From NCBI RefSeq assembly GCF_900106695.1, contig NZ_FNMZ01000004.1, forward strand, positions 62,001-126,000: 64,000 nucleotides of DNA, given 5' to 3'. The position numbers and the translations under genes are program-made. The stretch comes from Albimonas donghaensis. Lineage in GTDB: Bacteria; Pseudomonadota; Alphaproteobacteria; Rhodobacterales; Rhodobacteraceae. Positions within the stretch are counted from its first letter, which is position 1. The number at the start of each line of letters is the position of its first letter. The notes under the pieces are model-generated. The model did no database searches. It was not told the DNA's origin and worked only from the letters and a program-made list of their open reading frames with translations. Of this stretch, positions 34,595 through 43,751 are shown in pieces.

Positions 34595-36172
34595 TCAGGA
34601 GGCGGCGGCGGGAGGCGCGGCGGCGTCGTCCGGGAGCCAGCGGGCGCGGGCCTCGGCCAGGTCGCGATGCTCGAACGCCTCGGGCGCGAGCCTGCCGGCA
34701 TAGAGCGCCTCCGCCGCCTCGAAGCGCCGCGCGGCCCCCTCCCGATCCCCTTCCGCCGCGGCCAGTTCGCCGAGCGGAAGCAGCACGCGGCCGATCCTGG
34801 GGTTTCCCTCGCCGAAGACGGCGCCGAGATCCTCCGGCAGCCCCGCCGCCGCCTCCCGCGCGCCCGTCACATCGCCGAGCCGCGCCCGCGCCGCGACCAG
34901 CAGGGCGCGGGTGGTGAGCGTGTGGGGATGCGACGCGCCCTTCACACGCTCCTCGTCCGGCAGCAGCGCGCGCCAGGCCGCCTCCGCCTCCGCCGCCCGG
35001 CCCTGGTCGAGCTGCGCCCGGGCGATGGAGGCGCGGGTGGTGAGCGTGTCGGGATGCGACGCGCCCTTCACACGCTCCAAGTCCGGCAGCAGCGCGCGCC
35101 AGGCCGCCTCCGCCTCCGCCGCCCGACCCTGATTGAGCAGCGCACGGGCGAGCTCGTGGCGGGTGGCGAGCGTCCCGGGATGCGACTCGCCCTGCGCACG
35201 CTCGTAGTCCGGCAGCAGCGCGCGCAAGGCCGCCTCCGCCTCCGCCGCTCGGCCCTGCGAGAGCGCGAGCGAACCTTGAACGCTTCTGAGACTCAGCGTG
35301 ACGGCGGCGTCAGGTCCCTGGGTGCGTTTCGCGGCCTCCAGAGCCGGGTCGAGCACTTGTTCGGCGCGCATGTGGCGGCCCCCGAAAATCGCGCTTTCGA
35401 TCATCCGGAACCGGACCCGGAGCCCGAACTCCCCGTCCGGGTTGCGGCCCGCGGCAGCGGCGGCTTCGAGCGCGCGTTCGGCGACCGCTTCGGCCAGCCG
35501 GTAGCGGCCGCGCTCGAAGAACTTCGCGGCGACGCGACGCAGAACGTCCGGGTCCTCCGGCGCGGCCTCGATCTCGCCCAGCAGGGCGTCGCGTTCGGCG
35601 CGCTCGGTCTTCGCGGCCTCGGTCTCGGGCGTTCGCGCCTCGGCGTCGAGAAGGGCGTCCACCGTCTTCAGCGACGCCTGGGCGTCGAGGTCGTGGGGAT
35701 CGGCGGCGATGGCGCCCATGGCGTGGCGGCGGGCGGCGAGCAGGGCGGATTCGCCGTATTCGACCTGCGCCAGCCGCGCTTGCAGGAGAACGCCGTAGGC
35801 GTCCTTCAGGGCGGGGGCGTGCCAGTCGACATAGGTCTCGGCCTCCGCCTCGGCGGCGGAGAGGGAGGTCCTGCGCGCCGTCGCCAGCGTCTTGCGGAAG
35901 CGGTCCGGGTCGAGCTGGTCGAGCAGGTCGGCGTTGGCGTCGCGTTCCTTGCGCAGGCCCTCGATGATCCCGAGCTGCTTGTCCAACCGGGCCTTGAGGT
36001 CCCGTTCCGTGCCGACGAGCACGTCCACGCGTTTGTTGACGCGGCGCACGAACCATATGGCGACGCCGAAGACCGCGCCCAGAACCAGCGCGACGAAACC
36101 GATCTGCGCGACCGGCCCTTCGGTCTTGAAGTCGATCAATACGGCGATCAGAAAATCCGCGACGGCGTTCAT
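34595..36172 (-). CDS. Membrane-anchored tetratricopeptide repeat protein
   Basis: A 525-residue protein. One transmembrane helix lies at about residues 23-42 (IGFVALVLGAVFGVAIWFV), then a coiled coil to about 110 (RVNKRVDVLVGTERDLKARL and following), a helical middle part, and a run of 42-residue TPR units of the kinesin-light-chain type in the C-terminal half, each with GRAAEAEAAWRALLPDLERV followed by SHPDTLTTR. Three units are nearly identical at the DNA level. The topology suggests TPRs in the cytoplasm. Such proteins are scaffolds; no enzymatic domain is attached. The start is ATG at 36172. Confidence 0.85.
   Translation of the reverse strand: MNAVADFLIAVLIDFKTEGPVAQIGFVALVLGAVFGVAIWFVRRVNKRVDVLVGTERDLKARLDKQLGIIEGLRKERDANADLLDQLDPDRFRKTLATARRTSLSAAEAEAETYVDWHAPALKDAYGVLLQARLAQVEYGESALLAARRHAMGAIAADPHDLDAQASLKTVDALLDAEARTPETEAAKTERAERDALLGEIEAAPEDPDVLRRVAAKFFERGRYRLAEAVAERALEAAAAAGRNPDGEFGLRVRFRMIESAIFGGRHMRAEQVLDPALEAAKRTQGPDAAVTLSLRSVQGSLALSQGRAAEAEAALRALLPDYERAQGESHPGTLATRHELARALLNQGRAAEAEAAWRALLPDLERVKGASHPDTLTTRASIARAQLDQGRAAEAEAAWRALLPDEERVKGASHPHTLTTRALLVAARARLGDVTGAREAAAGLPEDLGAVFGEGNPRIGRVLLPLGELAAAEGDREGAARRFEAAEALYAGRLAPEAFEHRDLAEARARWLPDDAAAPPAAAS
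34907..35284. repeat. 126-bp coding tandem repeat (three units)
   Basis: The text GCGGGTGG(T/C)GAGCGT recurs at 34907, 35033 and 35159, an exact 126-bp spacing that equals 42 codons of the TPR protein. The first two units are almost identical over GGGATGCGACGCGCCCTTC. Confidence 0.85.
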
Positions 36173-36260
36173 GGCGCTCCCCCTCTATTGGGGAAAGCTG
36201 CCACAGCGCGCCGAGGCGATCGACAGGTTCGTCAACGCAGCCGCGGGGAAGCGGGCCGGA

Positions 36261-37316
36261 TCACCCCCCCGTGACGCTCATGTGGCGGGTGACCTCGCCG
36301 CGGACCTCGCGTCTCGAATAGTCGAAGTCGTGGCCCTTGGGCTTGCGGGTGATGGCCGAGCGGATCGCCGCGCGCAGGGGGGCGTCGTCGGACGAGGCGC
36401 GCAGGACGTCGCGCAGGTCGGCGTCGTCGTCCTGGCCGAGGCACATGTAGAGCTGGCCGGTGCAGGTCAGGCGCACGCGGTTGCAGCTCTCGCAGAAATT
36501 ATGGGTCAGCGGCGTGATGAAGCCGACGCGGCCGCCGGTCTCCTCCACCCGCATGTAGCGGGCGGGGCCGCCGGTGTTGAGCGGGATGTCGGTGAGGGTG
36601 AACTCCTTCGCCAGCTCCTCGCGCACCTCGGTCAGGGGGAGATACTGGTCGAGCCGGTCCTCCTCGCCCATGTCGCCCATAGGCATGACCTCGATGAAGG
36701 TGATGTCCATGCCGCGTTCGTGGCACCAGCGGGTCATCGAGCGGATCTCGTCGTCATTGACCCCGCGCAGGGCGACGGCGTTGATCTTGACGTGCAGCCC
36801 GGCCTCCTGCGCCGCGTCGATGCCGTCAAGCACCTGGGCGAAGCGGCCCCAGCGGGTGATGTCCTTGAACCGGCCCTCGTCCAGCGTATCCAGCGAGACG
36901 TTCACCCGGCGCACCCCGGCGTCGTGGAGCGGCCTGGCGAAGCGGCGCAGCTGGGTGGCGTTGGTGGTCAGGGTCAGCTCGTCCAGCGTGCCCGCCTCCA
37001 GCCGCCGGCCCATGGCGTTGAAGAAGGTCATGATGTCCCGGCGCACCAGGGGCTCGCCCCCGGTGATGCGCAGCTTGCGCACGCCGAGATCGACGAAGGC
37101 GCCGCACAGACGCTCCAGCTCCTCGAGGCTGAGGAGGTCCTTCTTGGGCAGGAACTGCATGTGCTCGGACATGCAGTAGACGCAGCGCAGGTCGCAGCGG
37201 TCGGTGACCGAAACGCGCAGATAGGTGATCGCCCGGGCGAAGGGGTCGACCAGCGGCGGCAAGGCGGCGGCGTCTGCGGCGCGGGTCTCGGCGGGGGTCT
37301 CGGCGGGGGAGGTCAT
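36261..37316 (-). CDS. moaA: GTP 3',8-cyclase
   Basis: MoaA is the radical-SAM enzyme that starts molybdenum cofactor synthesis from GTP. The 351-residue protein has the N-terminal cluster motif C41-x3-C45-x2-C48 (CDLRCVYC), [13 protein letters not shown] for SAM binding, and the C-terminal cluster motif [18 protein letters not shown]. It ends with the GG dipeptide that is needed for activity in studied enzymes. The start is ATG at 37316. No other moa gene is within view, so the cofactor genes are scattered. Confidence 0.96.
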   Translation of the reverse strand: MTSPAETPAETRAADAAALPPLVDPFARAITYLRVSVTDRCDLRCVYCMSEHMQFLPKKDLLSLEELERLCGAFVDLGVRKLRITGGEPLVRRDIMTFFNAMGRRLEAGTLDELTLTTNATQLRRFARPLHDAGVRRVNVSLDTLDEGRFKDITRWGRFAQVLDGIDAAQEAGLHVKINAVALRGVNDDEIRSMTRWCHERGMDITFIEVMPMGDMGEEDRLDQYLPLTEVREELAKEFTLTDIPLNTGGPARYMRVEETGGRVGFITPLTHNFCESCNRVRLTCTGQLYMCLGQDDDADLRDVLRASSDDAPLRAAIRSAITRKPKGHDFDYSRREVRGEVTRHMSVTGG

Positions 37317-37599
37317 CGCGATCCTTTTGCAGCGCGGGACCGGAGGGCGGGGGCCCGCGCATGTGTCCAGAAGCTAGGCGCTGCGCAGCGGTGCGGCAAG
37401 ACCGGGGGCGCGGGACTTTGGCGCCGCCGCCGTGATGCGCAGGCGCGGGATGCGGAACCGCAGAGTGGAGCGATCGGCGTCAATCGCCGCGAAAACGGCG
37501 GACGAATTCCGGATCACGATCAATTTACCTGGCGTCCGTCACCCAAAAGCCGTGAGCGGGCATGGAAGCGCAACCCTGACGTGCTACCCTTGTCCGGTC

Positions 37600-38355
37600 A
37601 TGGAGCACACGCCTTTCCGCGCCTTCGTGCTTGCGGTGGACGCCGCGCCCACCCCGGAGGCCGTATGGCTCGCGGCCCACGGGTTCGCGCGCGCCTCGGG
37701 CTATCCAAGGCTGCTGGTCACGGAACATCAAGAAGAGGCGGTCTTCGCGCCCCGCTTGTTGCTGTCGCAAGACGCGCCGCGCGACTTCGAGCGGTTCTTC
37801 GGCTCAGACCGCGACCCTTCGGTCGATCCGGTCGCCGCGCAGGCCCTGAAGGGGCCGGAGCCGTTCCGGCTGTTCGATCCCGCCTGGCGCGGCGCGTTCT
37901 CCCCGGAGGAAGCGCGCTTCATGGCCGTGGTGCGAAGCACGGTGCCCAACGACGCGGTCATGTTCGGCGTCTTCGGTCCCGAAGGGCGCCACGCGGTCTG
38001 CGCGCTGGGGTTCGATCCCAGGCGCCAGCGTCCTTCGCACGAGACGGCGCTCGCGATCCGGACGGCCTGCCAGATCGCGCATACCGCCGCCGCCCGCCTG
38101 CACGCCGCGCAACCGGCGCCGCGGCCTGCGCCGGCGGAACCGGCCGCGGCGCCCCGGCCGCTGCTCAGCGCCCGGGAGAACGAGGTGATCCACTGGGTGG
38201 CGCGGGGCAAGTCGAACTCGGTGATCGGCGACATCCTGGGATGTTCGGCGCACACGGTGGACACCCATCTGCGCCGGATCTTCGCCAAGCTCGAGGTCAG
38301 CGACCGCATCTCGGCGGCCGTGCGGGCGGTGACGCTGGGGCTCACCTCGCCCTGA
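37600..38355 (+). CDS. LuxR family transcriptional regulator (solo)
   Basis: A 251-residue regulator. Residues 185-251 form a LuxR/GerE helix-turn-helix: LLSARENEVIHWVARGKSN, then IGDILGCSAHTVDTHLRRIFAKL, with the conserved KLEVSDR end. The first 165 residues resemble an autoinducer-binding domain in size and position (WLAAHGFARASGYPRLLV, DPVAAQALKG), but the ligand residues cannot be assigned with confidence. An Ala/Pro linker ([19 protein letters not shown]) joins the domains. No luxI-type synthase is in the window. I start at ATG 37600, where the domain begins, though its ribosome binding site is weak; the frame is open back to 37432. The small gene downstream may be its target. Confidence 0.8.
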   Translation: MEHTPFRAFVLAVDAAPTPEAVWLAAHGFARASGYPRLLVTEHQEEAVFAPRLLLSQDAPRDFERFFGSDRDPSVDPVAAQALKGPEPFRLFDPAWRGAFSPEEARFMAVVRSTVPNDAVMFGVFGPEGRHAVCALGFDPRRQRPSHETALAIRTACQIAHTAAARLHAAQPAPRPAPAEPAAAPRPLLSARENEVIHWVARGKSNSVIGDILGCSAHTVDTHLRRIFAKLEVSDRISAAVRAVTLGLTSP

Positions 38356-38501
38356 CAAGCGGCTGGCCGCCGCCCCCTGCGAGGCGGAGAAGGGCGTGAC
38401 GCGGGGCCGGGCGCGCAGGCTCCCGCGTCACGCGATCACGGGACTCACCCACTAAAGCAATCATAGTTAATTAGCCCGCGCCCAAGCTGGACGTCCCGAA
38501 A

Positions 38502-38560
38502 GCGTGCAACTCCGGCCGGGCTCGCCTTGTGAAAAAACGTTATTGCACGCCCACGGAGTT
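38502..38560 (+). promoter_or_regulatory. Two mutually exclusive hairpins before a small gene
   Basis: GCGTGCAA (38502-38509) pairs with TTGCACGC (38543-38550), and AACTCCG (38508-38514) pairs with CGGAGTT (38554-38560). The left arms share two bases, so only one hairpin can form at a time. The second would cover the only purine-rich ribosome-binding-like GGAG ahead of the gene at 38572. Confidence 0.4.
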
Positions 38561-38571
38561 GTTGCCCCCCG

Positions 38572-39123
38572 ATGCGTAGAAGCCCCTGCCCCCCGCCCGG
38601 CGCCGACGAGGCGCCCCCCGAGCCCCTTCGCGACGCCGCCGACGGATCCCAACCGCTGCGCCTTCTGCAGGAATGGCGGGCGCTCGACATGTCGCTCCAG
38701 TCCATGCGCGCCAGCGCGGCCCGCAGTCTCGCGGCGGAGGCGGAACTGGAGGACATGCTGAGGACGCTGGAATCGGCGCAGCGGCAACTGGCCCGCGACA
38801 TGGCCGAGGCGCCGGCGGCGAATGACGACGACCTGCTGGCCAAGCTGCTGTTGTGGGAGACGATCACCCGCGCCGAGGCGGAGGACGACGACGAGGCGGC
38901 GATGCCGGAGGATGATCCGAGGATCGGGCTGGTCCTGTCCGTCGCCGCCAGCCTGCGCCGGCGGCGCGCGATGGGCGCGGGGAACGGAAGCGCCGCGGGC
39001 GACGCCCAGGGCGGAGCGACGGAACCGGCGCCCGCGTCTCGGGAAAGCCTGAACGGCGCGATCCGCCTCCCCGCCTCCGCGCCCCGCGCGGGGGAAGAGC
39101 GTCAGCCCTGCCGCGACCGCTGA
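38572..39123 (+). CDS. Small protein of unknown function with a coiled coil
   Basis: A 183-residue protein that I do not recognise. The codon third positions are G/C-rich in the plus frame, in keeping with a real gene. Residues 25-80 form a strong helical, coiled-coil-like stretch (LLQEWRALDMSLQSMRASAARSLAAEAELEDMLRTL); residues 80-115 are acidic (EDDDEAAMPEDDPR); the rest is low complexity. There is no signal peptide or membrane helix, so it should be cytoplasmic. It follows the LuxR gene by 216 bp with an A+T-rich patch and alternative hairpins between, which suggests its own regulated promoter. The start ATG at 38572 is uncertain because its ribosome binding site is poorly spaced. Confidence 0.6.
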   Translation: MRRSPCPPPGADEAPPEPLRDAADGSQPLRLLQEWRALDMSLQSMRASAARSLAAEAELEDMLRTLESAQRQLARDMAEAPAANDDDLLAKLLLWETITRAEAEDDDEAAMPEDDPRIGLVLSVAASLRRRRAMGAGNGSAAGDAQGGATEPAPASRESLNGAIRLPASAPRAGEERQPCRDR

Positions 39124-39213
39124 TCCTCCGCGCCTCCTCCGCCGCCCCCCCTTCCGGCCCCGCCGGCGTCCCCGGGCGGGCGGCGAGGCCGGAACGAAAG
39201 GGGGGGGAGCGCC

Positions 39214-40140
39214 TCAGCCCTCGATCAGGGCCGCGGCGGCGTCGGCGTCCTCGAAGGTCGGGCGCAGGGCCTCGAACGCCTCCTCGGCGGTTTCGACGAA
39301 GCGGAACAGCTCCAGGTCGGCCTCCGAGATCGTGCCGGATTCGGCCAGCGCCTCGAAATTGATGATCGAGCGCCAGAAGGACTCGCCGAACAGCAGCACC
39401 GGCGCCGGCGCCATGCGGCGGGTCTGGATCAGGGTCAGCGCCTCGAACAGTTCGTCCAGCGTGCCGAAACCGCCGGGGAAGGCCACGATCGCCTCCGCCC
39501 GCATCAGGAAATGCATCTTCCGGATCGCGAAATAGTGGAAGTTGAAGCTGAGCTCCGGCGTCACATAGGCGTTGGGCGCGCTTTCATGGGGCAGCACGAT
39601 GCCCAGCCCGATGGAGCGGCCGCCGGCCTCCAGCGCGCCGAGGTTGCCGGCCTCCATCACGCCGGGGCCGCCGCCGGTGACGATGACATGGCGCCGGCCG
39701 CCGGCGGCGATCGAGGCCTCGGTGCACAGGGCGGCGAAGCGGCGGGCCTCCTCGTAATATTTCGCGAGCCCCGCCAGCGTCGGCGTGCGCGCATCACCGG
39801 CCTGGTCGGGCGACGGGATGCGGGCGCCGCCGAAGAAGACGACCGTTGAATCCACCCCGGCCTCGGTCATCAGCAGCTCGGCCTTGAGCAGTTCGAGCTG
39901 CAGGCGCACCGGGCGCAGATCCTCGCGCTTCAGGAAATCCTGATCGCGGAAGGAGAGCTGGTAGGCGGGCGATTCGGTCTGCGGCGTGCGCGGCTGGCGC
40001 TCGGCCGAGGCGATGTCCTCCTGGGCGGAGCGGAAGACGGAATGGCGCTCCTCGGCCTTGGCGCGCTCGACCGCGGGGTCGAGGGGGCGGCCGGCGGCGA
40101 GGGGGGCGGCGGACCGGGGGAAGGCGGGCGTGTCGGACAT
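39214..40140 (-). CDS. LOG family protein (TIGR00730-type nucleotide hydrolase)
   Basis: A 308-residue protein with the Rossmann-like LOG fold once labelled lysine decarboxylase. The signature is intact: VTGGGPGVMEAGNLGA and FPGGFGTLDELFEALTLIQ (PGGxGTxxE with the catalytic Arg earlier). LOG enzymes release free base from nucleoside monophosphates such as cytokinin precursors, or serve in purine housekeeping. About 100 extra residues precede the fold, more than in the plant-type LOG proteins. The start is ATG at 40140. It is divergent from dapD. Confidence 0.88.
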   Translation of the reverse strand: MSDTPAFPRSAAPLAAGRPLDPAVERAKAEERHSVFRSAQEDIASAERQPRTPQTESPAYQLSFRDQDFLKREDLRPVRLQLELLKAELLMTEAGVDSTVVFFGGARIPSPDQAGDARTPTLAGLAKYYEEARRFAALCTEASIAAGGRRHVIVTGGGPGVMEAGNLGALEAGGRSIGLGIVLPHESAPNAYVTPELSFNFHYFAIRKMHFLMRAEAIVAFPGGFGTLDELFEALTLIQTRRMAPAPVLLFGESFWRSIINFEALAESGTISEADLELFRFVETAEEAFEALRPTFEDADAAAALIEG

Positions 40141-40565
40141 GGCCGTGGGACTTTCGCGATACGAAGAGCGCGGCCGGGGCCGGCGCAGGGCGCGCGCGGG
40201 GGCCGGGATGCGGCCGGCGCGCGGAAACGGACGGGGCCCCGCCGGCCGCTTCGGGGCGGCGTCGGGGCGGCGATGGGGCGGCGATGGGCCGGGGCGAAAC
40301 AGCTCGCCCGTGAGCGGACCTCGCGCGCGGGAGCGATTGCGCGCGGCGCCCGCCCCCTCTATAGCCTGCGCCGGAACCCGATGCGATGGGATGCGGCGGC
40401 CGGCCTGCGGTCTCGCTTCCCCGAACCGAAGCGCGCCCCGACCCGCGCCCCGAACCACGCGTCGCTTCGCCCGCCGCCCCAGGCGCGGGCCGGCGCCGAC
40501 GACCATACGCCTTCGCGACAGTCCATCACGACAGTCCATCACGACCGACCAGCCGGAGACCCGCC
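40141..40565. other. Divergent control region of the LOG and dapD genes
   Basis: 425 bp without a gene. The dapD promoter is well placed at 40337-40365. The sequence TCCATCACGACAGTCCATCACGAC near 40520 is a short direct repeat. No promoter for the LOG gene was fixed. Confidence 0.55.
40337..40365 (+). promoter_or_regulatory. Putative dapD promoter
   Basis: TTGCGC (40337-40342), a 17-bp spacer and TATAGC (40360-40365), about 200 bp before dapD. The spacing is ideal for a housekeeping sigma factor. Confidence 0.55.
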
Positions 40566-41417
40566 ATGACCGACGCCCACGCCGCGCTCGAAACCGCCAT
40601 CGAAGCCGCCTGGGAGGCGCGGGACGGCGTCACCTCGGCCACCAGGGGCGAGACCCGCGACGCGGTCGAGGCGGCGCTGGAGCTGCTGGATTCCGGCAAG
40701 GGCCGGGTCGCCGAGCGCGGCGCGGACGGGACCTGGGTGGTGAACCAGTGGCTCAAGAAGGCGGTGCTGCTGTCCTTCCGCCTGACCGACATGGCGCCGA
40801 TCCCCGGCGGACCGGGCAAGTCCGACTGGTGGGACAAGGTGCCCTCCAAGTGGGACGGCTGGGACGCGGCCAAGTGGAAGGAGGCCGGGTTCCGGGCGGT
40901 TCCGGGCTCGATCGCGCGGCGCTCGGCCTATATCGCGCCCGGCGCGGTGCTGATGCCCTCCTTCGTCAATCTCGGGGCCTATGTGGACGCGGGCACGATG
41001 GTCGACGCCTGGGCCACCGTCGGCTCCTGCGCGCAGATCGGCAAGGACGTGCACCTGTCGGGCGGCGTCGGCATCGGCGGCGTGCTGGAGCCGATGCAGG
41101 CCAACCCGACGATCATCGAGGACAACTGCTTCATCGGCGCGCGCTCCGAGGTGGTCGAGGGCGTGATCGTGCGCGAGGGCTCGGTGCTGGGCATGGGCGT
41201 GTTCCTGGGCCAGTCCACCAAGATCATCGACCGCAACACCGGCGAGATCTTCATGGGCGAGGTGCCGCCCTATTCGGTGGTGATCTCGGGCTCGCTGCCC
41301 GGCAAGCCGCTGCCCTCGGGCGAGCCGGGGCCGAGCCTCTATTGCGCGGTGATCGTGAAGCGGGTGGATGCGGGGACGCGCTCCAAGACCTCGATCAACG
41401 ACCTGCTGCGGGACTGA
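40566..41417 (+). CDS. dapD: 2,3,4,5-tetrahydropyridine-2,6-dicarboxylate N-succinyltransferase
   Basis: DapD succinylates tetrahydrodipicolinate in lysine and diaminopimelate synthesis. The 283-residue protein has the left-handed beta-helix with hexapeptide repeats from about residue 105 ([28 protein letters not shown]), then [24 protein letters not shown] and [15 protein letters not shown]. The N-terminal helical domain shows [12 protein letters not shown]. The start is ATG at 40566 after CCGGAG. A small gene follows after eight bases, then dapE. Confidence 0.96.
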   Translation: MTDAHAALETAIEAAWEARDGVTSATRGETRDAVEAALELLDSGKGRVAERGADGTWVVNQWLKKAVLLSFRLTDMAPIPGGPGKSDWWDKVPSKWDGWDAAKWKEAGFRAVPGSIARRSAYIAPGAVLMPSFVNLGAYVDAGTMVDAWATVGSCAQIGKDVHLSGGVGIGGVLEPMQANPTIIEDNCFIGARSEVVEGVIVREGSVLGMGVFLGQSTKIIDRNTGEIFMGEVPPYSVVISGSLPGKPLPSGEPGPSLYCAVIVKRVDAGTRSKTSINDLLRD

Positions 41418-41425
41418 GGCGGGAC

Positions 41426-41797
41426 ATGAGCGACGACGCCCCCAGACGCCCGAAGACGGCCAAGGTTCCCAAGCCCGAGCGCGCGCCGCGTCCCCAGCAG
41501 GTGTTCACCCTGCTGGTGGAGGTGGGGCGCGCGGCCGAGGACGGGTTGCCCGAGGGCGCCACGGGGGCGGCGCTGATGTGCTACGCGACCGGGGTGGATG
41601 AGGCCGAGGCGGTGCGCGAGACGGTGGCGGTGCTCAAGACCGCCGACCTGAACCCGCTGGAGGTCACCGGCTGGGGCACGTTGCAGGAGCGGGTCGAGGC
41701 CGGTGAGGACATCGGCCCGGAGGACCGCGCCCTGATGGACCGCGCCCGCGCCGACAACGCCGTGATCGTGGCGCAGGTCCAGCCCTTCTTCGACTGA
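41426..41797 (+). CDS. Small conserved-looking protein between dapD and dapE
   Basis: A 123-residue protein that starts eight bases after the dapD stop (ATG at 41426 behind GAGGCGGG), so it is cotranscribed. The first 30 residues are basic and Pro-rich; the rest is an alpha/beta domain with [46 protein letters not shown], which looks like a small ferredoxin-like or ACT-like fold. I have the impression that relatives occupy the same position in other Rhodobacterales, but I do not know a function. A regulatory or stabilising role for the lysine pathway would fit; this is only an inference from position. Confidence 0.75.
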   Translation: MSDDAPRRPKTAKVPKPERAPRPQQVFTLLVEVGRAAEDGLPEGATGAALMCYATGVDEAEAVRETVAVLKTADLNPLEVTGWGTLQERVEAGEDIGPEDRALMDRARADNAVIVAQVQPFFD

Positions 41798-42000
41798 AGG
41801 CGCCTGCGGGGCGGCCGAGCGGGGCGGCGGTTCATCGCCGGCGGGTCCGCCCTTTCCCGCCGGGTGGGGAGCCGCGCGACGACCCGGACAAGGGCCGCGC
41901 CGTTGCGCCCGCGCGGCGCGTCGCCCGGTCGAGGGCGGAGGCGTCCCCTGCCCCCGGCCTTGCGCCCCCCCCCCAAAAGCCGCAGCGAGACAAGACCCGA

Positions 42001-42086
42001 GCGAGAGTCGGGGCGGGTCAGGGCTCGCGCCGCGACGGGCGCGGCCGGCCTGGCCTGGCCTGGCCTTGACGCGCCCCGACTCTCGC
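42001..42086. repeat. 15-bp inverted repeat with tandem GGCCT units
   Basis: GCGAGAGTCGGGGCG (42001-42015) is exactly complementary to 42072-42086, 56 bp later. The spacer contains (GGCCT) four times in a row. Confidence 0.6.
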
Positions 42087-42214
42087 GCACGCCTGGCCAG
42101 AGCCCGCTGCGGGCCGTCTCAGGGAAACGCGCGCCTCCCCGACGCCGCCGCGACGCCATTCGGTCGCGCGCCGCCTCGCCGCCCGCGCCCGGGGCCGCCG
42201 GCGCCCCGCCCGCC

Positions 42215-42265
42215 GCGCCGCGCGGGCGCCCCCCGCCCCACCCGCGCCGCGGCCGACGCGCGGCT
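42215..42265 (+). repeat. Dispersed hairpin element, class II, forward copy
   Basis: Arms GCCGCGCG (42217-42224) and CGCGCGGC (42257-42264), 48 bp end to end. Left box GCGCCGCGCGGGCG, right box GGCCGACGCGCGGCT. Confidence 0.65.
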
Positions 42266-42332
42266 CCCCCGCTTGCCAGCTGCGCGCCGGCGCCCCACCC
42301 TCCCCTCCGCCTTCCAAGGAGACCCGAAGCCG

Positions 42333-43481
42333 ATGTCCGCAGAACTCGACCCGCTCGATCCCGTCGCCCTCACCTCCGCCCTGGTCCGCTGCGCCTCGGT
42401 CACGCCCGAGGAGGGCGGCGCCCTGGTCCTGCTGCAGGGCCTGCTGGAGGCCGAAGGCTTCCGCTGCACGCGGGTCGACCGGAACGGGATCGCCAACCTT
42501 TACGCCCGCTTCGGGGAGCAGGGCCCGGCGCTGGGCTTCAACGGGCATACCGACGTGGTGCCGACCGGCGACGTTTCAGCCTGGACCCGCCCGCCCTTCT
42601 CCGGCGAGATCGCGGAGGGAAAGGTCTGGGGCCGCGGGGCCTGCGACATGAAATCGGGCGTGGCCGCCTGGGTCTCGGCCGCCATCGCGGCGGCGCGGGG
42701 CGGGGTGCGCGGCTCGCTGGTCCTGATGATCACCGGGGACGAGGAAGGCGACGCCCGGGACGGCACCGTGGCGCTGCTCGACTGGATGGACGCGCAGGGC
42801 GAGCGCGTGGACCATTGCGTGGTGGGCGAGCCGACCTCGCGCCAGGGATTCGGCGACATGGTGAAGATCGGGCGGCGCGGCTCGCTCAACGCCCGCATCA
42901 TCGCGCGCGGGCGGCAGGGGCACTCGGCCTATCCGCACATGGCGCTGAACCCGCTGCCGGCGCTCGCCGGGCTGTGCGCGCGGCTGGCGGCGCATGAGCT
43001 GGACGCGGGAACCGACCATTTCCAGGCCTCGACCCTGGCGCTGACCTCGATCGACACGGGCAACATGGCGACGAACGTGATCCCGGCCGAGGCCTCCGCC
43101 CGGCTCAACATCCGCTTCAACGACGCCCATGACGGGGCCGGGCTGGTCGCCTGGCTGGAGGCGGAGGCGGCGAAGGCGGCGGAGGAGAGCGGCGTCGGCT
43201 TCGAGCTGCGCGCGCGGGTGAGCGGGGAGAGCTTCCTGACGCCGCCCGGTCGGCTGTCGGACCTGCTCTCGGCCGCGATCGAGGCGGAGACGGGGGCGGC
43301 GCCGGAGCTGTCGACCTCCGGCGGCACTTCGGACGCGCGCTTCGTGAAGGCGCATTGCCCGGTGGCGGAGTTCGGGCTGACCGGGCTGACCATGCACCAG
43401 ACCGATGAATACGCGCCGGTGGACGAGATCGAGCGGCTGCGCGCGGTCTATGCGCGGGTGATCGCGGCCTATTTCGCCTGA
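42333..43481 (+). CDS. dapE: Succinyl-diaminopimelate desuccinylase
   Basis: DapE removes succinate from N-succinyl-LL-diaminopimelate. The 382-residue M20 metallopeptidase has the di-zinc site: [31 protein letters not shown] and the C-terminal His in LTMHQTDE. The dimerisation domain is at about residues 180-290 ([14 protein letters not shown] at its start). The start is ATG at 42333, ten bases after AAGGAGA. It lies 535 bp behind the dapD group, so it may have its own promoter. Confidence 0.95.
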   Translation: MSAELDPLDPVALTSALVRCASVTPEEGGALVLLQGLLEAEGFRCTRVDRNGIANLYARFGEQGPALGFNGHTDVVPTGDVSAWTRPPFSGEIAEGKVWGRGACDMKSGVAAWVSAAIAAARGGVRGSLVLMITGDEEGDARDGTVALLDWMDAQGERVDHCVVGEPTSRQGFGDMVKIGRRGSLNARIIARGRQGHSAYPHMALNPLPALAGLCARLAAHELDAGTDHFQASTLALTSIDTGNMATNVIPAEASARLNIRFNDAHDGAGLVAWLEAEAAKAAEESGVGFELRARVSGESFLTPPGRLSDLLSAAIEAETGAAPELSTSGGTSDARFVKAHCPVAEFGLTGLTMHQTDEYAPVDEIERLRAVYARVIAAYFA

Positions 43482-43535
43482 GGCGGGCGGGCTTTCGCCC
43501 CCCGCTGCGAGCGGGGCGCCGGATGGCGGCGAGGG

Positions 43536-43585
43536 AGCCGCGCGTCGACCCGCGCGACGGCGGCGCCGGCGCGCCCGCGCGGCGC
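43536..43585 (-). repeat. Dispersed hairpin element, class II, reverse copy
   Basis: Arms GCCGCGCG (43537-43544) and CGCGCGGC (43576-43583), 47 bp end to end. The right box on the minus strand is GGTCGACGCGCGGCT. Confidence 0.7.
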
Positions 43586-43701
43586 GGATCCCGGGATGCG
43601 GGTGAAGAGGTTCGGGGCGGCGCGGCGTCGCCCCCCCGCTCATCCGGACGAGCTCGGGGGCGGGCGCCTTTCGCCGGAGGCCGCCGGGCGCCTGGGCCTG
43701 A

Positions 43702-43751
43702 CGGCCGCGCGGGCGGAACCGGGACACCGGCGGAGCGGCGGTCGCGCGGCT
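43702..43751 (+). repeat. Dispersed hairpin element, class II, forward copy
   Basis: Arms GCCGCGCG (43704-43711) and CGCGCGGC (43743-43750), 47 bp. The left arm continues GGCGGAACCG as in class I copies. Confidence 0.7.

Larger units (their letters stand above)
41798..42332. other. Gene-free spacer before dapE
   Basis: 535 bp without a credible gene. It has a perfect 15-bp inverted repeat (42001-42086), a run of four GGCCT units inside it (about 42046-42066), and one class II hairpin element (42215-42265). Confidence 0.55.

Noticed and set aside
38445-38867. Minus-strand Ser-rich frame of 140 codons opposite the unknown gene at 38572
   Set aside because: Third-position G+C favours the plus frame, and the Ser richness is what a shadow of Ala/Arg/Glu codons gives.
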